Positions 30,001 through 45,000 of a stretch of 64,000 nucleotides of DNA are shown here, piece by piece. Source of the stretch: JBOFSQ01 sp051651625 (GTDB taxonomy: Bacteria; Planctomycetota; Planctomycetia; Pirellulales; Thermoguttaceae). Positions within the stretch are counted from its first letter, which is position 1. Each line of letters opens with the position of its first letter. A program made the position numbers and the translations under genes. The notes beneath the pieces are model-generated. The model searched no databases. It was not told the DNA's origin and worked only from the letters and a program-made list of their open reading frames with translations. The stretch covers positions 62,001 to 126,000 of the forward strand of contig JBOFSQ010000102.1 of NCBI GenBank assembly GCA_051651625.1, written 5' to 3'.

Positions 30001-33000
30001 GAGACTCGCCTTCCGCAGTTCGTAGTCGGACAACGCCTGCACACGCGGCTCCAGCGCGACAATCTGCCGCACAACCGCCCCAATCGGCGGACGACAACAA
30101 TCTTGAAACCACTTTATGAACGACATTGGTGACGACTGTTTCTTTTGGAAAAATGGTAGGTGCTCACGGAATTTGGTCGCGTTGTCGTTAGCGTGTTATG
30201 ATTCAGGGCACTCGCTTACGCTTCGTGTTCTTATTGACGTGACGTAATAAGAAAGCGAGTGCCACGAAAAATGTATCAGCGTCATTTCTTCTTCGTCGAT
30301 GAAGACGATGGCCGCAGGAAACGGAACAGCAAAAACCCCGGAATGATCAGACACAGCGACCACGGCCAAATCGCACCGACGACAGCCGAGGCGACGATCA
30401 TCGCGTACGCCCATCGTGGGAAGCGGGCGAGGTCGTTCCACGCGAGCCACAAAAGACAAAGAACAATCCCAAGTCGCATCGCCGCCGCGAACGGCATCTT
30501 CAGTAACCCCGCAAACGCGAGCGGATACGAAACCAGTGCCACCACAAGTAGCAACACCGCCGCAAGACCTAGCTTCGTTTGAAATGACATTTTTAGATGA
30601 ACTTCCTTGTCCGAATGGTATAGAGATAAAACTGCGAGTTCATCACCCCAAGTTCCCACTGGCAGCTTCAGCGCGGAGTGATACAAGATCGTCAAACGCT
30701 AACTGCGCGAGCTGCGTCCCCCACGGTGTCGGGTAACTTCCCGTCACGCACGCCTGACAGAGTTTCGTTTGCGGAATACCAATCGCACGCTCCAGCGAGT
30801 CAACGGGGAGATAACGGAGCGAGTCCGCGCCCAAATCTGCCGCCATCTTCGCCTCGATTTCCGGCGTGATACGCCACGACGTAACAGCACCGCAATCAAA
30901 ATGTTGCGGCGCGTAAAGCTCCGTATACGTTGACATGTCGATACCGTAAAAACACGGCGAGATAATCGGCGGACACGCAACACGAACGTGAATCTCCTTC
31001 GCACGCCCAAGTTCGCGGATACGTCGCAGCAACACCCGCATCGACGTCGAACGCACAATCGAGTCGTCAACGAGCACGACACGTTTTCCTTCGAGCACTT
31101 CGCGGAGCGGCGTGTACTTCGTCTCGGCCTTGCGAAGCCGAAACTCGCCGCCTTCGATGAACGTTCGTCCGCTGTAACGGTTACGAATCAGTCCTTCAAG
31201 ACACGGCACGCCAAGTGCGTAAGCCATCCCGTCGGCTGCACCTTTGCTGGTGTCGGGGACTGGAACGACAATCGTGTCGTCGTCGATTACTATGTTGTTG
31301 ACTTCGCATTCGATTCGTGCAAGTTCTTCGCCGAGACGTTTGCGTGCAAGGTAGACACTTCGGCTATCAATCGTACTTGCGACGTTGGCGAAGTAAACCC
31401 ATTCAAAAAAGCAGTGTGCTTGTCGCGTAGACTCGGCGAACCGCTCGAAACGAATTCCGTTCGGCGAGACGATGATCATCTCGCCCGGCGCGACGGGCCG
31501 AATACTTTCACCCGAAAATCCAAGGTTGAAAAGCGCGACACTCTCGCTGGCAGCGGCGAAGAGATTCCCTTCGATGGCGTAGCAGAGCGGTTTCATTCCG
31601 AGCGGGTCGCGGGCGATGAACATCTCGCCAATCGCGTTGAGATATGCGAGGCTGTACGACCCGTCGAAGAACTGCGCGAGCGACTGCATCACTGCGAGGA
31701 GGTCGGCGTCTTCACCCATCGCGGAGAGTGCCGCCGAGAGATAGTGCATAATTACTTCGGTATCGGTCTCGCGGGCGAGATGCGTGTTGCCGTCGGCGAG
31801 AAGCTCGTTACAAAGTGCGGCATAGTTTGAAAGTTGCCCGTTGAAGGCAAAACTAAACCACTTGTGTTTCTTGATGTGGTGTCGCTCGAACGGCTGCGCA
31901 TAACTACGGTCGTCGCGTCCGCAGGTGGCGTAACGGACGTGCCCAATCGCTGCGTTGCCAGCGTATTCGTCCATAATCTGCGCGTACTTTGTACGATGCG
32001 CGAGGTGAAAGACTTCCGAAACGGTACCGACTTCTTTGTAGGTGTCGATGATCTGTTGACGATTTTGGCGAAACGTAGTTATGCCAGCCGCCAGTTGACC
32101 GCGATTTTGCAGATCGAGCAGCATACGCGGCAGGAGACGCGAAACTTCGCTTGGACCTTGATTCGGACAGAGCGGCGACGCCTCACCGTCAAGATGATAA
32201 ACCGCCGCAATGCCGCACTCTTCGTGTATCTCATTCATACGTTTCGATCCCCAAACTGTGAAAGTTTCGTGAACAGTGGGGCATATTCTATCGCCCGATG
32301 CAAGTTTCGCAAGACTTCGCCCAATGCCGCAATTCAGACAAGACGTTGCAATCGGTTCCCTTCGCCTCGTTTGACAACCCGACGCAGTTCGAGTTGGCCA
32401 ATCGTAGCGAGTACGACACCTATGCCGAGCGTTGTCGTTTCGAGAACTTCGTCGATTGTGTGGCCGCCTGTGCCGATGGCGTCGTAGATTGTCTGTTCGT
32501 TTGGCGTGAGTGTTGGTTGTGGCGCGAGCGGCGACTGCGGTGTCGGCGGTGTCTCAAAAAGTGTGGCGGTACTCTTCGGCACCAATGACGGCGTTGTTGC
32601 AGTGAACGCGAGTGCGGCGAGTATGTCGCTCATAGATTCGACGAGAATCGCGCCGCTGCGGATGAGTGTGTGACAACCGCGTGCGTTGTCGCTATCGACG
32701 CCGCCCGGAATCGCCATCACGACGCGGCCCTGCTTTCGTGCAAGATTTGCCGTGATTAGCGCACCACTTTTGGGCGGTGCCTCGACGATCAAAACGCCAA
32801 GCGATATTCCGCTGACAATTCTGTTTCGCTGCGGAAACGTTGCCATCGACGGTTCGTGGTGCGGCCAGTATTCGCTCACGAGGCAACCGTGCGCGACGAT
32901 TTCGTTACCGAGTTCGCGGTGCGCGGACGGTGTAACGTTGAGAACTCCGCCACCGAGAACGGCAACGGTATCGCCGCCCGCTTCGATTGCACCGCGATGC

Positions 33001-36000
33001 GCGGCGGCGTCGATTCCGTGCGCCAAACCGCTGACGATTAGCAGCCCTGCTTGTGTCGCCTCTTTCGCAAGTTTTTGCGCCTGCGCAAGACCGTAAGAAC
33101 TCGCGCGACGAGTCCCGACTATCGCCAAACACGGACGGTCAAAGAGCGGCGTCGCGTTTGCGAGCGACCCGCGCACAAACAAAAACGAAGGCGGCGCGTG
33201 AATCGCACGCAGTCGCGGCGGATAACGCGGGTCGCGGACAGAGACAATCTCAATCGACTCGCGCTCGCAAAGTTTTATCATCTCCGCAACGTCGTCGTGT
33301 TTCCGCGCAGACGTAATCGCGCCAGCCAACTTCGTACCGACTCCTTCCACGCGACGCAGCTCATCCGCCGACGCCTTGAGTGCCGCCGCCGCTGTACCGA
33401 ACCGCTGGCAAAGTCGTCGATACGAAATCGGCCCAACGCCGTCAACCGACGTTAGCACCAAATCGTCAACCAAATCTTGCGGCGTCAGCGGACGCGGGGC
33501 GATTTCAAACATGTTGAAACCTCAAGTTTGCGGCAAAATGTTTGTTCACGTCTCCCACCGAATATCTTGGCGCAATGTTGGTTCGGGTGTTGTGAAGTTA
33601 CGAATTGCTTCAACGTCGTTTTGCGTCCATTCTTTTGGGAGTGCGACTTCGATCTCGACGATCATATCGCCGGACGTTGTCGCACCGTGCCCTTTGAGAC
33701 GCAGCTTCGTTCCGCTCGTCGATTGCGGCGGAATCTTGAGCGAGACGGTCCCGCGCGGCGTTGCGATCTCGACCGTTCCGCCAAGTACAGCTTCGCGCAG
33801 CGAAACCGGCAAACGCAAATGAAGATCGTTACCGACTCGACGATAGTGCGGATGCTCCGTAACGTCAATGGTGAGAATCGCGTCACCTGCGGGGCCGCCA
33901 GTTGCAGACGGTTCGCCCTGTCCGCGGAGCCGAATTTTCTTCCCACTCTCAACGCCCGCCGGAATCTTGACCGAAACGTTTTGAACACCACCGCGACGTT
34001 CAAGCCGAACGTCCACGCTTCCACCACGAACAGCCAGCGAGAGCGGAATCGCAACGCTCTGATTGATGTCACTACCGCGCGTGGGTGGCGCGGGCCTGCG
34101 TCCACGACCGCCAGCCGTTCTCGCGCCGCCCATTCCGCCGCCAAACATCCCGCCCAAGATCGACGCGATGTCTTCTGGGACAGCTTCTTCGCCGCCACGT
34201 CCGCCACCGTAACTGCGAAAAAAGTCGGCAAACGACTGTCCGCCACCCGACCACTGAAACCCGCCCGGCCCACTCGCACCCTGACTCATCCGATCAGGAT
34301 TCACTCCGTACCGGTCGTACACAGCGCGCTTCTGCGTGTCGTTCAAAACGTCAAACGCCTCTTGAAGTTCCTGAAACTTCTCTTTGGCCTTCGGATCGTC
34401 GGGGTGCAAATCGGGATGAAGTTCACGCGCACGCTTGCGGTACGCCTGCTTGATTTCACCATCACTCGCCCCTTTTGAGACGCCAAGAATGCTGTAATAG
34501 TCTGTCATGGTTTTTGAAGTTGTTTACGTTTTGTACTGTTGCGGAATTTGTTGGGGTTATTGTCGTTCACAGCATGCGGGATTGTACCGAGGCGTCGGGG
34601 AAAATCAACCGTTGCGACTTGAAAGAATCGGACTGCGCCGATTGCGTCGGTGTGAAAAGGTCTCCCTGTTTTTGGGGCGTAGTGGTGGTAGAATAGTGTC
34701 TCACCCGGCGCAAAAAAACACCTCGCAGATACCGATGATCTTCCAGATTCCGATCACGCCGCTGGTAACAGTGGTTCTATTTTTTGTAGTGATTTCGGGG
34801 CTGACGTTCCTCGCGCTGCGACGCCGCGACGCACTGCTGGAGGAGTTTCTCGTCCCCGAACCAAACAAAGAAAGCGACCGCGAGTTTCTCGACCGTCTCG
34901 GCGTCGTCCTCGAACAGCTACCGCCCGAACCCGTTGAAGAAACGCCCGCCACCGAAGAAGACGAAAACGTCGCGTGGGCCGCCGATATTCCCGCATGGGT
35001 CAATCAACAACAGATCGCTCCCGCAAGTGAGCCAAACAATGGGACACCCTGACTCAAACCCCAAATCGGGAATGTCGCTCGGTGAAATTATTCGTCAGGT
35101 CCGTCGCGTTGAAATCGTTGCGAGGCGGGCCGTGGACGAGTTGTTCGCCGGTCAATATCGTAGCGTCTTTCGCGGACGCGGTATGGAATTCAGCGAAGTC
35201 CGCGAGTATCAACCCGGCGACGACGTTCGCGCAATCGACTGGAACGTCACCGCGCGACAAGGACACCCATACATCAAACGATTCGTCGAAGAACGTGAAC
35301 TCACGGTGCTGTTCCTCGTCGATCTCTCGGCGTCGGGACTGTTCGGATCGCTCCGGCGGAAGTGGGACGTTGCAATGGAAGTCGTTGCGACACTGATGTT
35401 CTCCGCGATGCGTGGCGGCGACAAAGTTGGGCTGATCACGTTCGCCGACAGCATCGTTCACCACTACCCACCGCGAAAAGGGAAACACCACGTCCTTCAC
35501 CTTCTCCGCGAACTGCTTGGGAGCGAAGCGATTCCGGCACGGGCCGACCTCCCGATGGCACTCGATTATATGAGCCGCGTTCAGCGACGCCGTGCGGTCA
35601 TATTCTTGGTCAGCGACTTCGGTGACGAAATAGACGTGAGCGATCCGTTCACACCCGCGCGACACCGCCACTCTCCAACCGCGTCAGTCTTTAGCTCGCA
35701 AAAACCGCTCGAACGCGCACTCAAACACGGTTCGCTCCGTCACGACCTGATGGCACTAGTCCCCAGCGACCCACGCGAGAGCGAACTTCCAAACGTCGGT
35801 TTGGTCACACTCCGCGACGCCGAGACGGGTGAAATCGTGACGGTCGATACGGCGAGTCGTGTCGTTCGAGAATCGCTCGTCAAGCTCGCACACCAAAGAC
35901 GCGAACGACTCGAAGCAACACTACAACGCGCCCGCGTCGAACTACTCACGATCCCGACCGATGGCGACTTCCTCCCCGAACTCCGCCGCTTTTTCGCCGC

Positions 36001-39000
36001 ACGAATTTGTACCGGATAGAGTAAGAATCACAATGCACAAAGGTTTGGCAGTTTTTTTACTTCTCTTGACGGCGTTCTTTTGGGGGATCACTTTTCCTTT
36101 GACGAAAGATGGCACAAAAGAGTTCGGTGTCCTGTCTTACCTGGCGATACGGTTTTCGATTGGTGCATTGGTACTGCTCCCTTTCGCTCTGCGAAGCAAC
36201 AACAAAGGTGCGCTGCGAAGCAACAACGAGGGTGCTCTGCGAAAAATCGACACGACCGTTTTGAAAAGTGGCGTAGTTCTTGGGGCTATTCTTTTTAGTG
36301 CGTTCTATTTTCAAACGGTAGCAATGCGCGGGATCACAGCTTCGATCAGCGGACTGATCACGGCACTGTTTTTTGTCTTTGCGATTTTGTTCAATCGTAT
36401 TCTGTTTCGCGTCAAAATCTGTCGCGTCACAATAGTGCTAGTTGTGCTGTCGCTGATCGGACTTTTGACGCTTGTCGGCCCCCCTTCGTTGGTCGGTGAC
36501 ATGGCAACACCTTCTGCGCCGCCGACGGGCTTCGGCGTTTTGCTTGCGACGCTCGGTTCGATGGGGTTCGGGCTTCACATCGCCCTGCTGGGACGTTGGG
36601 GGAAAACGCTCGATTCGTTGCCTTTAGCGACCGTGCAACTGTTTACGATAGCGGTGTTGGCCGCGATCATTGCTCCTGCTGCGGAAACGATTCAATCGCC
36701 ATCACCGATAGCGTGGCAAGCGATTTTGATTGGCGGACTCGTTTGCAGCAGCTTCTGTTACTTCTGCCAAACGTTTGCCCAGCGGCAGTTGACGACCACT
36801 CAAGCGTCGCTCATCATCGCAAGCGAACCGATCTTCGCCGTCGTCGGTGGCGTGATTTTTCACCACGACCACTTCTCACTCGTTCAGGGGATCGGGGCCG
36901 GACTGATGATGTTCGCTTCGTTTGCAATCTTGTTGGTGCCTGAACCGCAGGCGAACGAAGAGCGTTAGTCCGACGGTATCCGTTCACGGTTTTCAAGTAG
37001 TGTCGCTTTTCTCACACGAAGGAGAGTGTCCGCGGATTCACCTAACGCTTCACCGCATCATTTCGTCTGCGAAGTCGATGTACTTTTCCCAGTCGAACGC
37101 GGTGACATCGTGTTTGCCGGAGCGGATGTGATAACGAATCGTCGCGCCAACGCTCTTGCCGACTGGTGGCATTTCGTTGGTCTCGCCGAGTCCGGGCGTG
37201 CCGAGAAGTTTATAGACTGGAGCTGCGTAGAGGCCGCTCAAAAACTCGCCGCGCGGATCGGCCCAGCGGTCTTCCTCGGCACTGGCGATGTAGACGCCGC
37301 GCGGTGCAATCAGTGCAATTAACTCGTGCTGATCGACGGGGAGGTCGTTCACTCGTTCGTTGTAGTCGCGTGCCGCTACGCAGTTCCAGTGCGGGAACGA
37401 TGTGTTCATTCGCCAGAGTGTCTCGCCGATTTCACGTCGCGTCAGTGCCGCGCCGCCGCAACCGGAGTTGTTCGAGACGACAACCGCAAATCGCTCGTCC
37501 TGCGCACCGGCCCAGAGTGCGGTCTTGCCGAGACGCGAGTGCCCCGTGAGCATCACGAGACGCGGGTCGAGTTTTCCGCCGAGGCCGTCGTCTTCGATGT
37601 AGTCCATAATCCGCGACAGTCCCCATGCCCACACGCCGATTGCTCCCCACTCAGCTACCGCTGGTGGCGACATCGTGCGCCGAACGCCGTGCGAGATTCC
37701 GCCGTCGAAGTCGGGTTCGATCTGGCAGTAGTACGCGGTGACAACGGCGTAACCGCGTTCAATCAGTTGTTCGACGCACCACCGCGACGCCTCTTGACCG
37801 CGTGTCTCTTCGGTTGCGGTGGCGGCAACGAGTTTGCGGTCGTTCTTCCCCGAATCGATCCAAACCGTACCGAGCGCGACGCCCGTGTCGTTCGTGACAG
37901 TGTGGTTCCCGCGAAAGTTGAGTCCCAAGACGACTGGAACTTTTTTGTCGGCGTTCACCGACTTCGGAGTATATATGAGAAGATCGACGAGCGTCTCCTT
38001 TTTGTCGGCATCGAGAAAGATGCGTACTTCGCTGCGGATCGCTTTTCCGCCGAACGCTTCACCTTCGCCGGTCGTCTCCCAACAGAGCGACGCGGGGCGT
38101 CCGACTGGCGTTTTTCCGTAGACGTTTTGCGCAAAGAGTTCGAGCAGTTCGGCGCGACGTTTTTGCCACTGTTTGGGAGTTACAACGGGTGTACCGTCAC
38201 AAAACGTGAGCGGATCGGGGAGCGTGAACGCTGGAATCTTCGCCTCGTCGTAGTTCGCCGCCGGAACTTCCGCCAGTGGCGGTTCCGCACTCCAAATCTG
38301 CGGCACGTCAACACCGATGATCGTCATTGCAAAACTCCACAAAAGAATAACGGCAAGTGTACGGTTCATTGCAAGGTCTCCGAGTTTTTTCGCAAAGTTC
38401 GTTGTCGTGGCAGAAGTATATCCGTTCACGGCGGAACGGCAAGAGCGTCGGTGCGGACGCCATCAACTCACACGAGGGGGGCTTGTGAAAAAGGACAAGT
38501 ACCGTAGACTTTCGCACCGAATTGGCACGCCTTTACTTCCCACACACCATAAGGAAAATCAAAAATGTCTAACACCGACCGTCTCCCCTACAGAGTTGCT
38601 GACATGTCGCTGGCCGATTGGGGCCGCCGCGAGATTATGCTCGCCGAAAACGAAATGCCCGGTCTGATGTCGCTCCGTAAACAGTACGGAAAAGAGAAGC
38701 CGCTGCGCGGCGCGCGAATCGCCGGATGTCTACACATGACAATCCAAACCGCCGTCTTGATGGAAACACTCATCGACCTCGGTGCAGAAGTAACGTGGAG
38801 TAGTTGCAACAAGTTCTCAACACAAGACCACGCCGCCGCCGCAATGGCCGCTCGCGGTATCCCCGTCTATGCGTGGAAAGGCCTCACCGACGCCGAGTTC
38901 GATTGGTGCATCGAACAGACGATCACTTTCCCCGACGGCAAACCGCTGAACATGATTCTCGACGACGGCGGCGACCTCACGTTCATGATCCACCAAACAA

Positions 39001-42000
39001 AATACGCCGACATCATCAAAGGCGTCAAAGGACTCTCCGAAGAGACGACAACCGGCGTTCACCGGCTCTATCAGATGTTCGCCAAAGGTGAACTCAAGAT
39101 TCCCGCAATTAACGTTAACGACTCGGTTACGAAGAGCAAGTTCGACAACCTCTACGGCTGCCGCGAGTCGCTCGCCGACGGAATCAAACGTGCAACCGAC
39201 GTTATGATCGCTGGCAAGTGTGTCGTCGTTGCGGGTTACGGTGATGTCGGCAAAGGTTGTGCTCACTCGATGCGGAGTTACGGTGCGCGTGTCATCGTCA
39301 CCGAAATCGATCCGATCTGCGCACTCCAAGCGGCGATGGAAGGTTATCATGTCATGACGATGGAAGAAGCCGTCCCATTCGGCAACATCTTTGTCACGAC
39401 GACCGGTTGCTGCGACATTATTCTCGCGTCGCACATGGCGAAGATGCAGAACGACGCAATCGTTTGCAACATCGGCCACTTCGACGTTGAGATCGACGTT
39501 GCGGGGCTTGAATCGTACAAAGGGATCAAGAAGGAACAGATCAAGCCGCTCGTTGATCGTTACACGTTCCCCGACGGTCACTCGATCATCTTGCTTGCCG
39601 AAGGACGCCTCGTTAACCTCGGCTGCGCGACGGGCCACCCGTCGTTTGTGATGTCGAACTCGTTCACGAATCAGACGCTTGCCCAAATCGCACTTTGGAA
39701 AGCGAAGCCGGGTGAATACCCGATTGGCGTTCACGTTTTGCCGAAGCATCTCGACGAAGAGGTCGCGCGTTTGCACCTCGCACACGCCGCAGCCAAACTC
39801 ACAACGCTCACGCAAAAACAGTCCGAATACCTCGGTATTCCCGTGACGGGGCCGTTCAAGCCGGATCACTACCGGTATTAATAGACCTGTTCGGAAACTT
39901 GCACTCACACTGCGGTTCGGCATAGCCGAACCCTCCAATCGCCGTGCGGTGTATGGCTGGAGGGTTCGGCTATGCCGAACCATAACTGGAGGGTTCGGCT
40001 ATGCCGAACCGGAACTACTGTTCACGCAGTCCGCAATGTCCACTGCGTCCACATCATTCACACATAGTCCACTCCCAATGAACTCACCACAGTCCGCGCG
40101 GACTCCTATGCCCGAACAGGCACCGGAAGTTCGTGCGAAAAACTTTCTTGAAGTGCCGCTCGGTTACACTTCGTCGATGGCGGAGCGTGAAGCGAAGCGG
40201 TGTTTGCAGTGTCGCAAGCCGAGGTGTGTCGAGGGGTGTCCCGTTGCGGTTGACATTCCGGGGTTTTTGCTGCGCGTTGCAGACGGCAAGTTTGCGGCGG
40301 CGGCGCGGACGATCAAAAAGACAAACGCACTGCCGGCGGTTTGTGGTCGCGTATGTCCGCAAGAGTTGCAGTGTGAGTCACTTTGCATCTTGGGGAAGAA
40401 GAGCGAACCGGTCGCCATCGGACGTTGCGAACGATTCGTTGCCGACTACGAACGCGAGAACAACCTCGTCGAAGTCCCGCCGCTGCCGCCGTCGAACGGT
40501 AAGCGTGTTGCGGTCGTTGGCGCGGGGCCAGCGGGCCTCACCGTCGCGGGCGACCTCGCGCTACTCGGTTACGAAGTCACGATCTTCGAGGCGTTTCACA
40601 AGGCGGGCGGCGTGCTGATGTACGGCATTCCAGAGTTCCGGTTGCCGAAGGCGATAGTTGAAAAAGAAGTTGCGTACTTGCAATCGCTCGGCGTCACACT
40701 CAAGCGAAACGAAGTTGTCGGCAAGACGCATCTCATTGATGAACTTTTGGCGGACGGATTTTCGGCGGTGTTCATTGGCGTTGGTGCGGGGCTGCCGCAA
40801 TTCTTGGGAATTCCGGGCGAAGACTTCGGCGGCATCTATTCTGCGAACGAGTACCTCACGCGGATCAACTTGATGAAGGCGTATCGGTTCCCCGACTACG
40901 GTACGCCGGTTGTCGTTGGGCGTCGAGTTTGTGTTGTCGGCGGCGGCAACGTTGCGATGGACGCGGCGCGGTGTGCGCTGCGTCTCGGCGCGGAGTCGGT
41001 GCAGATTGTCTACCGTCGCGGACGTGAAGAACTTCCGGCGCGGGCCGAAGAAGTTCACCACGCCGAAGAAGAGGGTGTCGAGTTTTTGTTCTTGACAAAT
41101 CCGACATCGTACATCGGCGACGACCGAGGTCGTGTCGCGGCGATGACGTGCGTGAAGATGGAACTCGGCGAACCCGACGCATCCGGCAGGCGACGCCCCG
41201 TTGTCGTTCCAGACTCCGAGTTTCGTCTTGAGACCGACTGCGTGATCGTTGCGGCGGGTGCGCAGGCGAATCCGATTCTCACCAAGAACACGTCGCGTCT
41301 TGATCTCAATAAGTGGGGATATATTGTCGCGTCGGAGACGGGGCGAACGTCGAAGATGCGAGTGTGGGCTGGCGGCGACATCGTGACCGGAGCGGCGACG
41401 GTAATCCTCGCAATGGGCGCAGGCAAAACCGCCGCCCGCGACATCGACGCATTTCTATCAAGCGGTGAGACTGCGTGGGGTTAACCGCCACTCACCGCAC
41501 CCGCAAGAATCGGATAATCTCCGAACTCGTCGCTCGATGGCGCACCGCCGTCGATCTCAAACGCGACGGCGTAACGGCAACGCTTCCACTGCCCCGCTTG
41601 CCAAAGTCGCAAGAATTTCTTGACGTAAACGTCGAGCTGCGCTGCGGAACTGTTCGCAATCCACTCGCCAAACTGCGGATGCGATTTGAGTCGCTGGACG
41701 AGTTCGGAAGTTGCCACAATCCCCTCGCCGATAACGAGTTTCTCAAGCGTGTTGAGGAGCGTGTACGGCATCAGGTCGCGTTCGTCGGTTTGGTGTGCGG
41801 AAGGCGGGAGGAGTTCGGCGGTCGGTTCTTGTTCGGTGACGCACGCGAGTTTTGGAAAACGGTGACGCTGCGAACCGATGACGATTCCATCACGCTGAAG
41901 CCATTGCAAAAAATTGCGCACAAACGGTTTGTCGATCCCGCCGATGGGAGCGAGTCCGCCGCTGGTGTCGCCGTCCATCGTGCAATAGCCGAGCGTCGCT

Positions 42001-45000
42001 TCGCTGCGATTTCCGGTCGTCAGCAAAATGCCGCCGGTGAGATTTGCGACCATCCACGCCAGCGGCGAACGACAACGAGCTTGGATATTTTGCAGCGACG
42101 CCGCGTCGCGATCCCACGACAAATCGCGTCCGATTATTTGCGACGCCGCACGCGAGTAGAGATCGACCATCGGTTGAACGTCGGCAGTGTGAAACGTCGC
42201 CCCAATCATTTCGGCGACGCCGCGGGCCGCGTTCAGTGTCGTCTCGCTGCTGTTCGCCGTCGCTTGATAGACGCACGTTAACGTTTTCGACGTTGGTACG
42301 ACAGTATCAAGTTCGTTGGCTGCGAACAGGTTTGCAATGTGAACGAGCATTGCGACTGCCGCTGAGTCTGCGCCGCCGCTGAGTGACAGCACGAAACGTT
42401 CGGCACCACTCTTGCGACGATAATCAAAGAGACCGAGCGCGACGCAGCGTGCGAAGAGATCGAAGTTTGTCGGCGTTACAGTCGTCGCACGCGGTTCAGA
42501 ATCAATGTCGGCGACGACGAGAACGAACGGCGCGAACGAGAACGGTTCGGATCGCGTGAGACATTTTCCGTCTCGCCAAATTGATGCAACGCCGTCATAG
42601 ATGAACCGTCCAGCCGGACAACCGAGCGGCGGCGCGACGGCGACGATTCCGGCGTTTGACGGCAATTCTTGTTCGCGTCCGAGAAGAAACGGTGTTGCGA
42701 TTTTCGGTGTTGTGATTTGGTGTCCGCAAACATCCCCGCCGCCCGACTCTGCGAAGATGATCGGTATTGGCGACTCACGCAAAACTTCTGCTGCGAGCGC
42801 GGCGGCGTGTTCTTTCACGCTGCGACACGATGCGTGTCGTCCCGCGTCGGGGCCGATGATCGCGTGGTGCGAGACGACAACTGCATCGGCGTTTTGCTGC
42901 ACCGCAACGCCAACCGCAGCGCGAAGACGCGCGACGTTACCGCTGAAGTCGAGCGGCGTCTGATTGAGTGATGCTACGGCGAGTCTCATTGTTGTATTGT
43001 GTTTGCGGTGAGTTGTCGCAACGTGTCGCGGAAGTTTTGGAAGCTCGGTGAGTCGTTTTCATCGACATCGACGAAGTGGGAAATTTTCGTCGCCCACTGG
43101 CACTTTACGCGACCGAGTTCGGGATAGCCGATAGCGGTGAGTTTCGCCGCACCGCCGCGATATACGGCATCGGCGAGAGTTTCCCACGTCCCGCAGATGG
43201 AGTCGTTTTCGTAAGCGGCGAGCAGGTTTTGTCGCGCCGCCGGATACGCTTCCACCACCGCCGCCAAGTCGCCGAGAAGCCACGCCTCAACTTCTTCCGT
43301 CGCAAGGCAAACGACAGCGTGCGGTGCAGGATCAAGACGCGGCGCAATCGACTCAAGCTGCGACGCAAACTCGCGCGGATCGTGGTAGTCACTATCAACA
43401 ACGATAACGACAACACCCTTCTCCGGCGGTAACGAACGTCCATACGCGCGGAGCGAAACGGTGAGCGTCTCGAACATGATTTCGTCCCACGGTAACGTCC
43501 GCGCGGTGTGACGTGGCATACGCGCCATTACGCGATGCTTGATCTCCTGAATGTTGAGAATCCGATACCGGTGCGGCGACCCTGATTCCCCAATCACCTT
43601 CGGCACCAAACTCTCAAGCACAATCTTGCCCGACGCATCTTCGACAAGGATTTCTAGTCGCAAAGTGGTGTTCTCCAATTTCTTGTCACGCCACGAATAG
43701 AAGCCGGAAAGGAGACGGCATGTTTTAATGGCGGTTCTTTTTTCTCACACGAAGGCACAAAGGCACGAAGAGGAGAGAACGCGGAACACGCGGAAAAACG
43801 GAAAACGCGGAATTCAGAATTCGGTGTCTTTCCGCCATTCCGCGATTTCCGCGTTAAAATTCTTCTTTGTGCCTTCGTGCCTTTGTGTGAGAATCCTAAA
43901 AAAACATGTACAGTTGCGAAAATTGACAGGCACCTCCGTCAGTACGCTCCGCTCCCTTCCGGCTGTTATTGCACACGGGATAGCCGCCGTTCACACGTCC
44001 TTTTTCTCAACGTGTCTAATCGCCAGTTCGTCGAGTTGACGCTGTGAGACTTCGCTCGGTGCGGCGGTCATTAGGTCGCTTGCTTTGGCGGTTTTGGGGA
44101 ATGCGATCACGTCGCGGATGTTGTCGAGTCCGGCGAAGAGCATCACGAGCCGGTCAACGCCAAGCGCGATCCCGCCGTGCGGCGGCGCACCGAACGAAAG
44201 CGCATCAAGAAGGAATCCAAACATACTCCGCGCCGTCTCGTCCGAAAGTCCCAGCAGCGAAAAGACGCGACGCTGCAACTCTTGGTCGTGAATCCGAATC
44301 GTACCGCCGCCGATTTCAAATCCGTTCAAAACCAAATCGTAAGCCTGCGCACGCACCGCAAGCGGATCGGATTCGAGTTTCGCAACGTCTTGAGTTCGCG
44401 GCGCGGTGAACGGGTGGTGCATCGCCACGCAACGCTTCTCTTCGTCGTCCCACGCAAACATCGGGAACGAAACGATCCAGCAGTAGTTCATCTCGTCTGG
44501 CGAATAGAGTTTGAGTTCCGCACCGAGTCGCCGCCGCAGACTCCCCAAAACTTGGCTCGTCTTGTCGAACGTGTCGGCGGAGAAAAAAAGCATGTCACCC
44601 GCGACGGCACCGAGGCGTTCGGCGATAGCGACGAGTTGTTCGGGCGTGAAGTTTTTCGCCATCGATCCGGTGAGCGTCCCCGATGCGTCGGCCTTGAGCC
44701 ACGCGACACCTTTCGCCGCAAAGTTCTCGACCGCCCAAGTGTTAATCGCGTCGATCTCTTTCCGCGAAAATTTTTCGGCAGCCCCCTTCACGTTGATCGC
44801 ACGCACTCGTCCGCCGCTCTCCGCGACGCCGCGAAATACGCGAAACTCGCACTTCAATGCAATGTCGGTCAGGTCAACGAGTTCCATAGCGAAACGCAAG
44901 TCGGGCGCGTCGGCACCGAAACGTTCCATCGCTTCGTCGTAAGTCATTTGCGGAATCGGAAGCGTGATCTCGCGTCCGAGCACGTCGCGCATCAGTCGCA